NCBI RefSeq assembly: GCF_003076755.1
Contig: NZ_QDKM01000002.1
Location: 124,001-188,000, forward strand
From: Pararhodobacter oceanensis
GTDB taxonomy: Bacteria; Pseudomonadota; Alphaproteobacteria; Rhodobacterales; Rhodobacteraceae
Length of the DNA stretch: 64,000 nt
Direction of reading: 5' to 3'
Shown here: positions 33,535 through 42,864 of the stretch, piece after piece
How positions within the stretch are numbered: the first letter of the stretch is position 1
How the letters are laid out: each line of letters begins with the position of its first letter
Notes under the pieces: generated by a model
Database searches by the model: none
Told to the model about the DNA's origin: nothing
Seen by the model: the letters and a program-made list of their open reading frames with translations, nothing else
Made by a program: the position numbers and the translations under genes

Positions 33535-34878
33535 ATGAGCAGAAAATACTTTGGCACCGACGGGATGCGCGGGCAGGCGAATAGCTGGCCGATGACCGCC
33601 GAGATTGCGCTGAAACTGGGTGCCGCTGCGGGGCAGTATTTTCGCACTGACGGGCTGAACGGCCACCGTGTGGTGATCGGCAAGGACACGCGGCGCTCGT
33701 GCTATATGATCGAACATGCGCTGACCGCGGGGCTGACCTCGAGCGGGATGAATGTGTTTCTGCTGGGGCCGGTGCCGACGCCGGCGGTGGGGCTGTTGAC
33801 CCGCTCGATGCGCGCCGATCTGGGGATCATGATTTCCGCCAGCCATAATCCGGCGACCGACAACGGGATCAAGTTTTTCGGGCCGGACGGGTTTAAACTC
33901 TCGGATAGTGCGGAGAAAGAGATCGAAGCGATCCTCGATGCCGGTGCCGATCTGGTCGCGCCCTTGGAGATCGGGCGCGCGCGGCGGGTTGATGACGGGC
34001 GCGGGCGCTATGTGGAATACGCGAAAACCACCCTGCCCAAGGGCGCCTCGCTGCGCGGGTTGAAGGTGGTGATCGATTGCGCCAATGGCGCGGCCTATAA
34101 GGCGGCGCCCGAGGTGCTCTGGGAGTTGGGCGCCGAGGTGATTCCGGTCGGGGTGACGCCGGACGGCTATAACATCAACCGCGAGGTCGGCTCGACCCAT
34201 CCGCGCGCGGCCGCCGAAGCGGTGGTGGCGAATGGCGCGGATCTGGGGATTTGCCTTGATGGCGACGCCGACCGCGTGTTGATCATCGACGAGCATGGCA
34301 ATTCGGCGGATGGCGACCAGATCATGGCGCTGATGGCGCGGCGCTGGGCCGAGGCCGAGCGGCTCAATGACGGGACGCTGGTGGCGACGGTGATGTCGAA
34401 CCTCGGGCTGGAGCGGCATCTGGACTCGCTGGGTCTGTCGCTGGAGCGCACCGGTGTTGGCGACCGCTATGTGGTCGAGCGGATGCGCGAGCGCGGGCTC
34501 AATCTGGGCGGCGAGCAGTCGGGGCATATCGTGATGACCGATTACGGCACCACCGGCGACGGGCTGATCGCGGGGCTGCAATTCCTGATGGCGATGGTCG
34601 ATAGCGGGTTGCCCGCCAGCAGCCTGACCCGCCAGTTCGAGCCGGTGCCGCAGAAGCTGCAGAATGTGCGGTTTTCTAACGGGCAGGCGCCGATGGAGGC
34701 GCTGCAGGTCAAAGAGGCGATCCGCGACGCCGAGGCGCGTTTGCAGGGCTGCGGGCGGCTGTTGATCCGCAAATCCGGCACCGAGCCTTTGGTGCGGGTG
34801 ATGGTCGAATGCGAGGACACCGGCATGCTGGACGAGATCGTCGGCGGCTTGGTGCAGGAGATCGAGGCGGCGCTGTAA
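33535..34878 (+). CDS. glmM: Phosphoglucosamine mutase
   Basis: A 447-residue enzyme converting glucosamine-6-phosphate to glucosamine-1-phosphate for peptidoglycan and LPS precursors. The active phosphoserine is S103 in ISASHNP, the metal loop is DGDADR and the phosphate-binding loop is RKSGTEP. ATG 33535 follows GAGGAGGC. It is 38 bp after folP on the same strand. Confidence 0.97.
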   Translation: MSRKYFGTDGMRGQANSWPMTAEIALKLGAAAGQYFRTDGLNGHRVVIGKDTRRSCYMIEHALTAGLTSSGMNVFLLGPVPTPAVGLLTRSMRADLGIMISASHNPATDNGIKFFGPDGFKLSDSAEKEIEAILDAGADLVAPLEIGRARRVDDGRGRYVEYAKTTLPKGASLRGLKVVIDCANGAAYKAAPEVLWELGAEVIPVGVTPDGYNINREVGSTHPRAAAEAVVANGADLGICLDGDADRVLIIDEHGNSADGDQIMALMARRWAEAERLNDGTLVATVMSNLGLERHLDSLGLSLERTGVGDRYVVERMRERGLNLGGEQSGHIVMTDYGTTGDGLIAGLQFLMAMVDSGLPASSLTRQFEPVPQKLQNVRFSNGQAPMEALQVKEAIRDAEARLQGCGRLLIRKSGTEPLVRVMVECEDTGMLDEIVGGLVQEIEAAL

Positions 34879-34890
34879 GGGTTAGCGGGT

Positions 34891-35826
34891 CTATGCGCCG
34901 GGGCGCGAGGAGAGCCCGCGAAAGGCGATGCGGCTGACCAGAAGCCCGCTCAGGATCAGCGCCAGCGCGATGATGAATTGCGCGGGCAGGGGCTCGGCCA
35001 GCAAGAGCGTGCCGAAGATCACCGACCAGACCGGCACCTGATAATTGGTCTGGGTCAGGAAGGTCGGCCCCGCGGTGCGGATCACATGCACGAGGATCAG
35101 CGTGGCCAGCGCGGTCGGAAAGACCCCGAGATAGAGGATCGCCAAGAGCGCCGAGGTGGGGGGCATCTGCGCGGGCACGCCCTCGACGGTGAGCGTTACC
35201 AGCAGCATCATCACCGAGGCGATCAACAGGGCGGCGGTGGAAAAGGCGATCGGATCGACCGGCGGGCAGCGCCGCGTGATGATCGAGCCGATGGCATAGC
35301 AGAGCGCGGCGCCGATGCAGATCACGCGGGCGATAGGCTCGAGACTGGCGCCGCCGGAGTGGAGCGCGTCGGAGCCGATCAGGAGCGCCACGCCGATCAG
35401 CCCGAGCAGAAAGCCCAAGAGCCGCGGCAGGGTCAGACGCTCACCCGGCAGCATCAGATGCGCCATCACCAAGGTGAACAGCGGCACCAGCGCCATGGTG
35501 ATCCCGGCGAAGCCCGAGGTCACATGTAGCTGCGCCCATGACAGCAGGCTGAATGGCAGCGCGTTGGAAAACAGCGCCATGCCCGCCGCGTGCAGCCAGA
35601 TTTTACGGTCGCGGCGCAGGGAGGGCAGCGGCAGGCGGCGGATCAGGCATAGCAAGCTGAGGATCAGCGCGGCGATGGCGATACGCAGGGTGCTGATGCC
35701 AAGCGGGCCGATGCCGTTGAGCGAGAGTTGCACCATCATAAAAGAGGCGCCCCAGATCAGCCCGAGAAGGGCGATCTCGAGCCAGTTGAACAGGGTCGGG
35801 CGGCTGGGGCTGGCGATTTGCGACAC
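34891..35826 (-). CDS. EamA/DMT family transporter
   Basis: A 311-residue inner-membrane protein with about ten TM helices and two internal EamA repeats (LGLIWGASFMMVQLSLNGIGPL; LCYAIGSIITRR). The first cytoplasmic WGASF motif is typical. I choose GTG 35826 because GCAGGAAG lies eight bases upstream and the product then reads MSQIASPSRPTLFNW; ATG 35862 or TTG 35886 would lengthen it. Substrate unknown; adjacency to paaX hints at export of an aromatic or metabolite but does not prove it. Confidence 0.85.
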   Translation of the reverse strand: MSQIASPSRPTLFNWLEIALLGLIWGASFMMVQLSLNGIGPLGISTLRIAIAALILSLLCLIRRLPLPSLRRDRKIWLHAAGMALFSNALPFSLLSWAQLHVTSGFAGITMALVPLFTLVMAHLMLPGERLTLPRLLGFLLGLIGVALLIGSDALHSGGASLEPIARVICIGAALCYAIGSIITRRCPPVDPIAFSTAALLIASVMMLLVTLTVEGVPAQMPPTSALLAILYLGVFPTALATLILVHVIRTAGPTFLTQTNYQVPVWSVIFGTLLLAEPLPAQFIIALALILSGLLVSRIAFRGLSSRPGA

Positions 35827-35949
35827 GGCGGGCTTCCTGCAATGATGGGGTTTGCGTGGCATGGATGTTGAACTTGTGCAAGACAATCCCCCTCGTCAGG
35901 CGGTTTGCATTGTGCGAATGTTGGATTTCTGAAACCGGTGGAGGGACGT

Positions 35950-36840
35950 GTGGCCAAGGTAAAACCGCCGAACCCCGATGACTTGGTGTCTGACATTTCC
36001 GCTGCGATGCCGCTGAGGGCGGCGGGGTTTCTCGTCACGCTGTATGGCGATGCGGTGGTGCCGCGGGGCGCCGAGGTCTGGATGGGCGCGATCATCGAGA
36101 CCTGCGCGCAGGTCGGGTTTAGCGAGACTTTGGTGCGCACCGCGGTCTCGCGGCTGGTCGCCGCCGGACAATTGGAGGGCGCGCGGCGCGGGCGGCGCAG
36201 TTTCTACCGGCTGACCGCGAGCGCGCAGGCGGAATACGCGGAGGCGGCGGGGCTGATCTATGGCGCGCCCGATCCCTGCGGCTGGCGGTTTGTCTATCTG
36301 CCCGCCGAGGGCGCCGATGCGGTGATGAGCGGGCTCGAGCGGCAGGGCTATGCGCGGCTGCGCGCGCAACTGGCGGTGGGTCCGGCGCGGGGTCCGGTGC
36401 CGCAGGGCTTGCTGGCGTTTGAGGCGGAGCCGACGGGCGACACCGCGCTCTTGCCGCAGTTTGTCGCGCAGATGTTCAACCTGACCCCGCATGTCCGCGC
36501 CTATGCCGATCTGATCCAGCAATTCGCGCCGGTGCTGCCGCTGGCGCCGCGGATTGGCGGGCCGCAGGCTTTGGCGCTGAGGTTACTATTGGTGCACGGC
36601 TGGCGCTCGGCCCTGCAGCATGATCCGCGTCTGCCCGAAGAGGCGCTGCCCAAGGATTGGCCCGGACATGCGGCGCGGACCCTGTTTGCGCGGCTCTATC
36701 TGGCGCTGTCACCGGCGGCTGATTCGCATATCGCGGCGCATTTCGGCGCTGAGACTGCGGGATTGACCGACTCGGAGCCGCGTGATCATCCTTATTTGAC
36801 CCAGTTGCGCGAGATGGCGGCGCAGGCCGGAGGCGCGTGA
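35950..36840 (+). CDS. paaX: PaaX family transcriptional regulator
   Basis: A 296-residue repressor of the PaaX family, which in known cases is released by phenylacetyl-CoA. An N-terminal winged helix (FSETLVRTAVSRLVAAGQLEGARRGRRSFYRLT) precedes the PaaX C-terminal domain (GWRFVYLP, later LPLAPRIGGPQALALRLLLVHGWRS). GTG 35950 is preceded by GGAGGGAC. It lies directly upstream of the paa genes on the same strand and divergent from the transporter. Confidence 0.92.
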   Translation: MAKVKPPNPDDLVSDISAAMPLRAAGFLVTLYGDAVVPRGAEVWMGAIIETCAQVGFSETLVRTAVSRLVAAGQLEGARRGRRSFYRLTASAQAEYAEAAGLIYGAPDPCGWRFVYLPAEGADAVMSGLERQGYARLRAQLAVGPARGPVPQGLLAFEAEPTGDTALLPQFVAQMFNLTPHVRAYADLIQQFAPVLPLAPRIGGPQALALRLLLVHGWRSALQHDPRLPEEALPKDWPGHAARTLFARLYLALSPAADSHIAAHFGAETAGLTDSEPRDHPYLTQLREMAAQAGGA

Positions 36841-36916
36841 TTTCAGCCGCTTGCGCGATATGGCACAGATTGGCGCGAGAAAATCGTTGATTTGTGATGT
36901 GTCGAAACTTATACCA

Positions 36917-36930
36917 TGACCGAGCGGTCA
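36917..36930. promoter_or_regulatory. Palindromic operator upstream of the paa operon
   Basis: TGACCG-AG-CGGTCA is a perfect palindrome with a 2-base spacer, 38 bases before the thiolase start. The form (ACCG-N2-CGGT) is typical of TetR-family operators rather than PaaX sites, so a second, TetR-like regulator such as a PaaR-type protein encoded elsewhere may act here. Confidence 0.5.
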
Positions 36931-36967
36931 GTGAATGGGCGCGGTCAGGATCAGGACGGGAGGCCTT

Positions 36968-38173
36968 ATGACTGAAGCCTTTATTTGCGACGCGGTGCGC
37001 ACGCCAGTGGGACGTTACGGCGGCGCGTTGTCTTCGGTGCGCGCCGATGATCTGGCGGCGGCGCCGATCCGCGCGCTGATGGAGCGCAACGCCGAGACCG
37101 ATTGGGCGCAGGTTGATGATGTGATCTACGGCTGCGCCAATCAGGCGGGCGAGGACAACCGCAACGTCGCGCGGATGGCAGTGTTGCTGGCCGGCATGCC
37201 GGTGTCTGTGCCGGGGACGACGATCAACCGGCTTTGTGGTTCGGGCATGGATGCGGTTGGCATGGCGGCGCGGGCGATCAGGGCGGGCGACTGCGATATG
37301 TTGATCGCGGGCGGCGTCGAAAGCATGAGCCGCGCGCCCTTTGTGATGCCCAAAGCAACCTCGGCGTTTTCGCGTGCCAATGCGGTGTTTGATACGACAA
37401 TCGGCTGGCGGTTCATCAATCCGGCACTGAAGGCGGCGTTCGGCGTCGATTCAATGCCCGAGACTGCCGATAACGTGGCCGAAGATTGGGGCATCAGCCG
37501 CGAAGATCAGGACGCGATGGCGCTGCGCAGCCAGCAAAAATGGGCGGCGGCGCAGGCGGCGGGGCTGTTCGCGGATGAGATTGCGCCGGTGAGCATTCCG
37601 CAGCGCAAAGGTGATCCGATTGTCGTCGATACCGACGAGCACCCGCGCCCGCAGACCGATGCCGCGGCTTTGGCGAAACTGCGCGGGATCAATGGTGCCG
37701 AGATGACGGTGACGGCGGGCAATGCCAGCGGCGTCAATGACGGGGCGGCGGCGCTGGTGGTGGCCTCGGAGGAGAGCGCCAAGGCCAACGGGCTGACCCC
37801 GCGGGCGCGGATCGTCGGCATGGCGGCGGCGGGGATCGAACCGCGGGTGATGGGTGCCGGTCCGGTGCCGGCGGTGCGCAAGCTTTTGGCGCGCACGGGG
37901 CTGAGCATCGACGCGATGGATGTGATAGAATTGAACGAGGCCTTTGCCGCGCAGGGGCTGGCGGTGTTGCGCGATCTGGGCGTCGCCGATGACGATCCAA
38001 GGGTCAATCCGATGGGCGGGGCGATTGCGCTGGGCCATCCGTTGGGGATGTCGGGCGCGCGTCTGGTCGGCACCGCGATGTGGCAATTGCAGCGCAGCGG
38101 CGGGCGTTATGCGCTGTGCACGATGTGCGTCGGCGTCGGGCAGGGGATTGCCTTGATACTGGAACGGGCCTGA
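36968..38173 (+). CDS. paaJ: 3-oxoadipyl-CoA/3-oxo-5,6-dehydrosuberyl-CoA thiolase
   Basis: A 401-residue thiolase with the nucleophile C90 ([10 protein letters not shown]), H357 ([11 protein letters not shown]) and C387 ([10 protein letters not shown]). The string [17 protein letters not shown] is characteristic of the PaaJ/PcaF group, and the neighbouring paa genes favour PaaJ. It performs the thiolytic steps of the phenylacetate pathway. ATG 36968 follows GGGAGG. Confidence 0.93.
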   Translation: MTEAFICDAVRTPVGRYGGALSSVRADDLAAAPIRALMERNAETDWAQVDDVIYGCANQAGEDNRNVARMAVLLAGMPVSVPGTTINRLCGSGMDAVGMAARAIRAGDCDMLIAGGVESMSRAPFVMPKATSAFSRANAVFDTTIGWRFINPALKAAFGVDSMPETADNVAEDWGISREDQDAMALRSQQKWAAAQAAGLFADEIAPVSIPQRKGDPIVVDTDEHPRPQTDAAALAKLRGINGAEMTVTAGNASGVNDGAAALVVASEESAKANGLTPRARIVGMAAAGIEPRVMGAGPVPAVRKLLARTGLSIDAMDVIELNEAFAAQGLAVLRDLGVADDDPRVNPMGGAIALGHPLGMSGARLVGTAMWQLQRSGGRYALCTMCVGVGQGIALILERA

Positions 38174-38264
38174 AACGCGCCGGTTTGAGGCGCGCAGGTC
38201 TGGGAACGCGCAGGTTAGAGAAGCGAGGCCCCGAGAGGGGCGCACTGGCAGGGAGGTCAGCACA

Positions 38265-39254
38265 ATGTATGCACAGATGGTGAAGTCCGAAGCGACGAAT
38301 GACGACCCCGAGATGCTGGCGGCGTTTCAGGCGCGGATTGATGCCGGTGAGCGGATCGAGCCGAAGGAATGGATGCCCGAGGGCTACCGCAAGACGCTGA
38401 TCCGGCAGATCGGCCAGCACGCGCATTCCGAGATTGTCGGGCAGCTTCCCGAGGGCAATTGGATCACCCGCGCGCCGACGCTCGAGCGTAAGGCGATCCT
38501 GCTGGCAAAAGTGCAGGATGAGGCGGGGCATGGCTTGTATCTGTATTGTGCTGCCGAAACGCTGGGCGTGAGCCGTGATGATCTGACCGAGCAACTCTTG
38601 TCGGGGCGGATGAAATATTCCTCGATCTTCAACTATCCGACGCTGACCTGGGCCGATATTGGCGCGGTCGGCTGGCTGGTGGACGGCGCGGCGATTATGA
38701 ATCAGGTGCCGCTGCAGCGGACCTCCTTTGGTCCCTATGCCCGCGCGATGGTGCGGATTTGCAAAGAGGAAAGTTTCCACCAGCGCCAAGGCTACGACCT
38801 GATCCGCAAGATGGCCGAAGGCACGGCCGAGCAAAAGGCGATGGCGCAGGATGCGCTGAACCGGTTCTGGTATCCCTCGCTGATGATGTTCGGCCCCTCG
38901 GATAAGGAATCAGTGCATTCGGCGCAGTCGATGGCGTGGAAGATCAAGATCAACACCAATGACGAACTGCGCCAGAAATTCGTCGACCAGACGGTGCCGC
39001 AGGCGCAGTTTCTGGGGCTGACAGTGCCCGATGAGGCGCTGGCGTGGAACGAGGACAAGGGCGGCTGGGACTTTAGCGAGCCGGACTGGAACGAGTTCTA
39101 CGAGGTGCTCAAGGGCAACGGTCCGTGCAATGTCGAGCGCATCGAAGCGCGGCAGAAAGCGTGGAACGACGGGGCATGGTTCCGTGACGGGTTGATGGCC
39201 CATGCCAAGAAGCGTGACGCGCGCCGCCAAGCCGCGCAGATGGCCGCCGAGTAA
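38265..39254 (+). CDS. paaA: 1,2-phenylacetyl-CoA epoxidase subunit A (catalytic)
   Basis: A 329-residue diiron ferritin-like subunit of the PaaABC(D)E monooxygenase that epoxidises phenylacetyl-CoA. The diiron helices are visible in KVQDEAGHG and [18 protein letters not shown] precedes ATG 38265. The 91 bp after paaJ contain no terminator, so cotranscription is likely. Confidence 0.97.
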   Translation: MYAQMVKSEATNDDPEMLAAFQARIDAGERIEPKEWMPEGYRKTLIRQIGQHAHSEIVGQLPEGNWITRAPTLERKAILLAKVQDEAGHGLYLYCAAETLGVSRDDLTEQLLSGRMKYSSIFNYPTLTWADIGAVGWLVDGAAIMNQVPLQRTSFGPYARAMVRICKEESFHQRQGYDLIRKMAEGTAEQKAMAQDALNRFWYPSLMMFGPSDKESVHSAQSMAWKIKINTNDELRQKFVDQTVPQAQFLGLTVPDEALAWNEDKGGWDFSEPDWNEFYEVLKGNGPCNVERIEARQKAWNDGAWFRDGLMAHAKKRDARRQAAQMAAE

Positions 39255-39260
39255 GCCAGA

Positions 39261-39339
39261 GCGGGGGGTTCACCCCCTCTTCGGCCCCGTCTGCGACGGG
39301 TCCAAATTCACCCCCAAAGTATTTGGGGCAAGATGAAAC
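39261..39339 (+). repeat. Intergenic element family R, copy E, with hairpin
   Basis: The core CACCCCCAAAGTATTTGGGG then CAAGATGAAA lies at 39309-39338. It is preceded by two small hairpins, GGGGGTT/GACCCCC-type pairing at 39262-39277 (GGGGGG with CCCCC) and GACGGG/CCCGTC. It is located inside the paa operon, between paaA and paaB. Confidence 0.65.
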
Positions 39340-39350
39340 GGGAGAGAGTC

Positions 39351-39635
39351 ATGTCATCAGAATGGCCGCTTTGGGAAGTGTTTATTCGGGGCCAGCACGG
39401 GCTCAATCACCGGCATGTGGGCAGCCTGCACGCGCCGGATGCGGAGCTGGCGATGAAACATGCGCGCGACGTCTATACGCGGCGCAATGAAGGGGTCAGC
39501 ATCTGGGTGGTGCCCTCGGCGCAGATCACCGCCTCGGCGCCCTCGGAGAAGGGGCCGCTGTTTGATCCTGCGAATGCCAAGGTCTACCGGCACCCGACAT
39601 TTTACGACATTCCTGACGAAGTGGGGCATATGTGA
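39351..39635 (+). CDS. paaB: 1,2-phenylacetyl-CoA epoxidase subunit B
   Basis: A 94-residue small subunit that bridges PaaAC heterodimers in the epoxidase. The start SEWPLWEVFIRGQHGLNHRH is diagnostic. ATG 39351 follows GGGAGAGAG; a longer frame from 39333 includes element E sequence and is rejected. Its stop overlaps the first possible paaC start (ATGTGATG). Confidence 0.96.
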   Translation: MSSEWPLWEVFIRGQHGLNHRHVGSLHAPDAELAMKHARDVYTRRNEGVSIWVVPSAQITASAPSEKGPLFDPANAKVYRHPTFYDIPDEVGHM

Positions 39636-39652
39636 TGCCGGTGCAGGGAGAT

Positions 39653-40492
39653 ATGATGACGCCGGATGCCGAGGCTTTGGCCAAGGCGGCAGGCGGGGCG
39701 GCGCGGTCGGCGGGGCAAACACCGCTGGAGGCGGGATCGCCGGAGATGGATCTGTTTACCGGTCTGACCAGATTGGGCGATAACACCTTGATTTTGGGGC
39801 ATCGCATCTCGGAATGGTGCGGCCATGCGCCGGTCTTGGAAGAGGATATTGCGCTATCGAATATGGCGCTGGATCTGATCGGGCAGACGCAGTTCTGGCT
39901 GGGGTTGGCGGCTGAGGTCGAGGGGCGCGGGCGTGATGCCGATGCTTTGGCCTTTCGCCGCGACGCATGGCACTTTCACAACATTTTGCTGGTCGAGCGC
40001 CCGAACGGCGATTTCGGCCAGACCCTGATGCGGCAGTTCCTGTTTGATGCCTGGCATGCGCCGATGCTCAAGGCGCTCGAGGGGTCCGCGGATGCGCGGA
40101 TTGCCGAGATCGCGGCGAAAGCGCATCGCGAGGTGGCCTATCATATCGAGCGTTCGGCGGATCTGGTGATCCGTCTGGGTGACGGCTCGGAGGAGAGCCA
40201 CGCACGGATGCAGGCGGCGCTGGACCGGCTTTGGCCCTATAGTGGCGAGATGATGATTGCCGATGCGGTGGATCTGCGGCTGGCGCATGCCGGTCTGATC
40301 CCCGATCCGGCGAGCATCCGGCCTGCGTGGGACGAGACCGTCAACCATGTGCTGGAGGAGGCGACGCTGAAGCGGCCCGAGGGCAATTTTGCCCATCAGG
40401 GCGGCAAACAGGGGCGGCATTCCGAGCATATGGGGCATTTGCTGGCGCCGATGCAGTGGCTGCAGCGCGCCTATCCCGACGCGGAATGGTAA
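39653..40492 (+). CDS. paaC: 1,2-phenylacetyl-CoA epoxidase subunit C (structural)
   Basis: A 279-residue ferritin-like partner of PaaA that lacks a working diiron centre in characterised systems. Family strings LGDNTLILGHRISEWCGHAP and RDAWHFHNILLVERPN are present. CAGGGAG lies just before ATG 39653/39656; ATG 39635, coupled to the paaB stop, is an alternative that adds six residues. Confidence 0.94.
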   Translation: MMTPDAEALAKAAGGAARSAGQTPLEAGSPEMDLFTGLTRLGDNTLILGHRISEWCGHAPVLEEDIALSNMALDLIGQTQFWLGLAAEVEGRGRDADALAFRRDAWHFHNILLVERPNGDFGQTLMRQFLFDAWHAPMLKALEGSADARIAEIAAKAHREVAYHIERSADLVIRLGDGSEESHARMQAALDRLWPYSGEMMIADAVDLRLAHAGLIPDPASIRPAWDETVNHVLEEATLKRPEGNFAHQGGKQGRHSEHMGHLLAPMQWLQRAYPDAEW

Positions 40493-40497
40493 CCACA

Positions 40498-41007
40498 ATG
40501 CGCGCCTCGGTGGAGCAGGTTTGGAACTGGTTGGGCGAAGTGCCCGATCCCGAAATTCCGGTGATCAGCCTGACCGGCTTGGGCGTGATCCGCGATGTCG
40601 CCTATGAGGGCGCGGAACTGGTGGTGACGGTGACGCCGACCTATTCGGGCTGTCCGGCGACCAGCGTGATCAACTTCGATATCGAGCAGAAACTGCGCGA
40701 GAAGGGTGTCGAGAAGCTGCGCCTTGAGCGGCAGTTGTCGCCGCCATGGACCACCGACTGGATCAGCGAAGAGGCGCGCGCGGCGCTCAAGGCCTACGGG
40801 ATTGCGCCGCCGATTGACGGCACCGCCGCCGACGGGGTGATCGCGGGGCGGATCGCGCGGATGTCGGGCGACAATCTGAAGGTCGCCTGCCCGCGCTGTA
40901 ATTCGACAAAGACCGAAAAGGTCAGCCAGTTCGGCTCGACCCCGTGCAAGGCGAGTTACCGCTGCACGGATTGCCTTGAACCCTTTGACTATTTCAAATG
41001 TATCTGA
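40498..41007 (+). CDS. paaD: Phenylacetate degradation protein PaaD (DUF59/MIP18 type)
   Basis: A 169-residue Fe-S assembly-type factor thought to mature the epoxidase system. The N-terminal DUF59 part (EVPDPEIPVISLTGLGVIRDV, with PTYSGCPAT) is followed by a C-terminal four-Cys zinc/Fe module (CPRCNSTKT ... CTDCLEPFDYFKC). ATG 40486, overlapping the paaC stop, would add four residues. Confidence 0.94.
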   Translation: MRASVEQVWNWLGEVPDPEIPVISLTGLGVIRDVAYEGAELVVTVTPTYSGCPATSVINFDIEQKLREKGVEKLRLERQLSPPWTTDWISEEARAALKAYGIAPPIDGTAADGVIAGRIARMSGDNLKVACPRCNSTKTEKVSQFGSTPCKASYRCTDCLEPFDYFKCI

Positions 41008-41016
41008 GGTGCCCCT

Positions 41017-42090
41017 ATGGCCCGTTTCCTGCCGCTTGACGTCACCCATGTGCAGCATGACACCCGCGACGCGGTGGTGGTCACGCTGCGTCCGCGCGAA
41101 GAGGATGCGGAGCGGTTCGGCTTTATCCAAGGCCAGTATCTGACCTTTCGCCGCGAATTCGAGGGCGAGGAATTGCGCCGGTCGTATTCGATCTGCGCGG
41201 GGCTGGATGAGGGGAGCTTAAAAGTCGGCATCAAGCGGGTGGATGGCGGCGCGTTCAGCACCTGGGCGAATGAGGCGCTGAAACCGGGTGCGGTGCTGGA
41301 AGCGATGCCGCCGATGGGCAATTTTCACGCGCCGCTGGATGAAAAAGCGGGGCGCAATTATCTGGGCTTTGCCGGTGGTTCGGGGATCACGCCGGTGCTG
41401 TCGATCCTGAAAACCGTGCTCTCGCGGGAGCCGAAATCACGCTTTACGCTGGTCTATGCGAATAGGCAGATGTCGTCGATCATGTTCCGCGAAGAGTTGG
41501 AGGATCTGAAGAATTCCTACCTCGGGCGGCTGTCGGTGATCCATGTGCTGGAGGCCGAGGGGCAGGAGATTGATTTGTTCACCGGACTGGTCGATGCCGA
41601 GAAGATGAAATCGCTGTTTCGCCATTGGGTCGAGCCCGAGACGGTGGATATGGCGTTCATCTGCGGGCCGGAGCCGATGATGCTGACGATTGCGGGCAGC
41701 CTGAAGGACCACGGGCTGAGCGACGAGCAGATCAAGTTCGAACTCTTCGCCAGCGGCCAGCCGGGGCGGGCGAAGCATAAGGCGGTGAGCAAAACCGCCG
41801 ATAGTGGCGAGGCCTGCGAGGCGACGGTGACGCTGGACGGGGCGACGCGCACATTCCGCATGCCAAAATCGGGCGAGAGCCTGCTGGATGCAGCGCTGGC
41901 CAGCAATATGGACGCGCCCTATGCCTGTAAGGCGGGGGTATGCTCGACCTGCCGTGCCAAGGTGCTGGAGGGCGAAGTCGAGATGCTGACCAACCACGCG
42001 CTAGAGGATTACGAGGTGCGGCAAGGCTATGTGCTGACCTGCCAATGCTATCCGCTGAGTGACAAGCTTGTGGTCAGCTATGACCAGTAA
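41017..42090 (+). CDS. paaE: 1,2-phenylacetyl-CoA epoxidase reductase subunit E
   Basis: A 357-residue NADPH-dependent reductase that feeds electrons to the PaaA diiron site. It has an N-terminal FAD-binding barrel (RRSYSIC), an NAD(P) domain (GFAGGSGITPVLSI, CGPEPMM) and a C-terminal plant-type 2Fe-2S ferredoxin domain (CKAGVCSTCRAKV with a final Cys in LTCQCYP). Nine bases after paaD. Confidence 0.96.
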   Translation: MARFLPLDVTHVQHDTRDAVVVTLRPREEDAERFGFIQGQYLTFRREFEGEELRRSYSICAGLDEGSLKVGIKRVDGGAFSTWANEALKPGAVLEAMPPMGNFHAPLDEKAGRNYLGFAGGSGITPVLSILKTVLSREPKSRFTLVYANRQMSSIMFREELEDLKNSYLGRLSVIHVLEAEGQEIDLFTGLVDAEKMKSLFRHWVEPETVDMAFICGPEPMMLTIAGSLKDHGLSDEQIKFELFASGQPGRAKHKAVSKTADSGEACEATVTLDGATRTFRMPKSGESLLDAALASNMDAPYACKAGVCSTCRAKVLEGEVEMLTNHALEDYEVRQGYVLTCQCYPLSDKLVVSYDQ

Positions 42091-42100
42091 GGGGTTTGAA

Positions 42101-42853
42101 ATGACTGATATGTCGATCGAAGACTATCTTGCGCATGGTGGCAAGCTGACCTCGCCGGGCAATGTGCCGCCGCGCTATCGGGGCGAGTTGCTGCGGTTGA
42201 TGGCGTCTTTCGTGGATAGCGAATTGGCCGCCTCGGCGGGGTTTGCCGAGGCGATCAACGATGCGGCGGGGATCAAGAGCCGGATCGCTGCGGCGCGGAT
42301 CGTGCTGGAAAAGGCCGATCACGCCGAGCGGGTGCTCAACATCATGGCCGAGTTCGGGGTCGATACCGAGCGCTATGAGGGGGTGCACCCTTGGGCGGCG
42401 CGGCTGGAGCGGGATGCGGATATTGGCGCCACGCGGCAGGGCGGGGATATGCGGCTGTCGGTGTTCCATTACCCGCTGCAGGGCTGGATCGACGCGGTGG
42501 TGATGAATGTGTTGCAAGGTCTCGCGGCCAAGGTGCAGATCGCCGAGATGGCAAAGGTGAGCTACCAGCCCTTGGCGGAAGTGTTCCGCGCGATTGCACC
42601 CATTGAGACGCGGCATGCGGAACTGGGCGCCGAAGGCTTGGCGCAGATCGTGACCAGCGAGGAAGGCCGCGCGGCGGCGCGCGCCAGTCTGGCTTATTGG
42701 CATCCACGGGTCGCGGCGGGCTTTGGCAGCGCCCATTCCACGCGCTTCGAGCGGCTGTCGCGGATGGGCCTGCGGCATAAAACCAACGAGGCCCTGTTGG
42801 CCGAATGGACAGCGGCGGTTGATGCGCAACTGGCTGCACTGTCGTTGAATTGA
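42101..42853 (+). CDS. PaaA/PaaC-like ferritin-fold protein in the paa operon
   Basis: A 250-residue protein with two helical repeats bearing E-x-x-H-like diiron candidates (E in FVDSELAASAG, EKADHAERV, then ETRHAELG). It is related to the PaaA/PaaC family but distinct from both subunits already encoded upstream. It starts at ATG 42101 behind AAGGGG, ten bases after paaE, and ends 11 bases before paaZ. The role is not known to me; it could be a third ferritin-like subunit, a chaperone or an oxygenase with another substrate. Confidence 0.8.
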   Translation: MTDMSIEDYLAHGGKLTSPGNVPPRYRGELLRLMASFVDSELAASAGFAEAINDAAGIKSRIAAARIVLEKADHAERVLNIMAEFGVDTERYEGVHPWAARLERDADIGATRQGGDMRLSVFHYPLQGWIDAVVMNVLQGLAAKVQIAEMAKVSYQPLAEVFRAIAPIETRHAELGAEGLAQIVTSEEGRAAARASLAYWHPRVAAGFGSAHSTRFERLSRMGLRHKTNEALLAEWTAAVDAQLAALSLN

Positions 42854-42864
42854 AAGGGCAGGAT

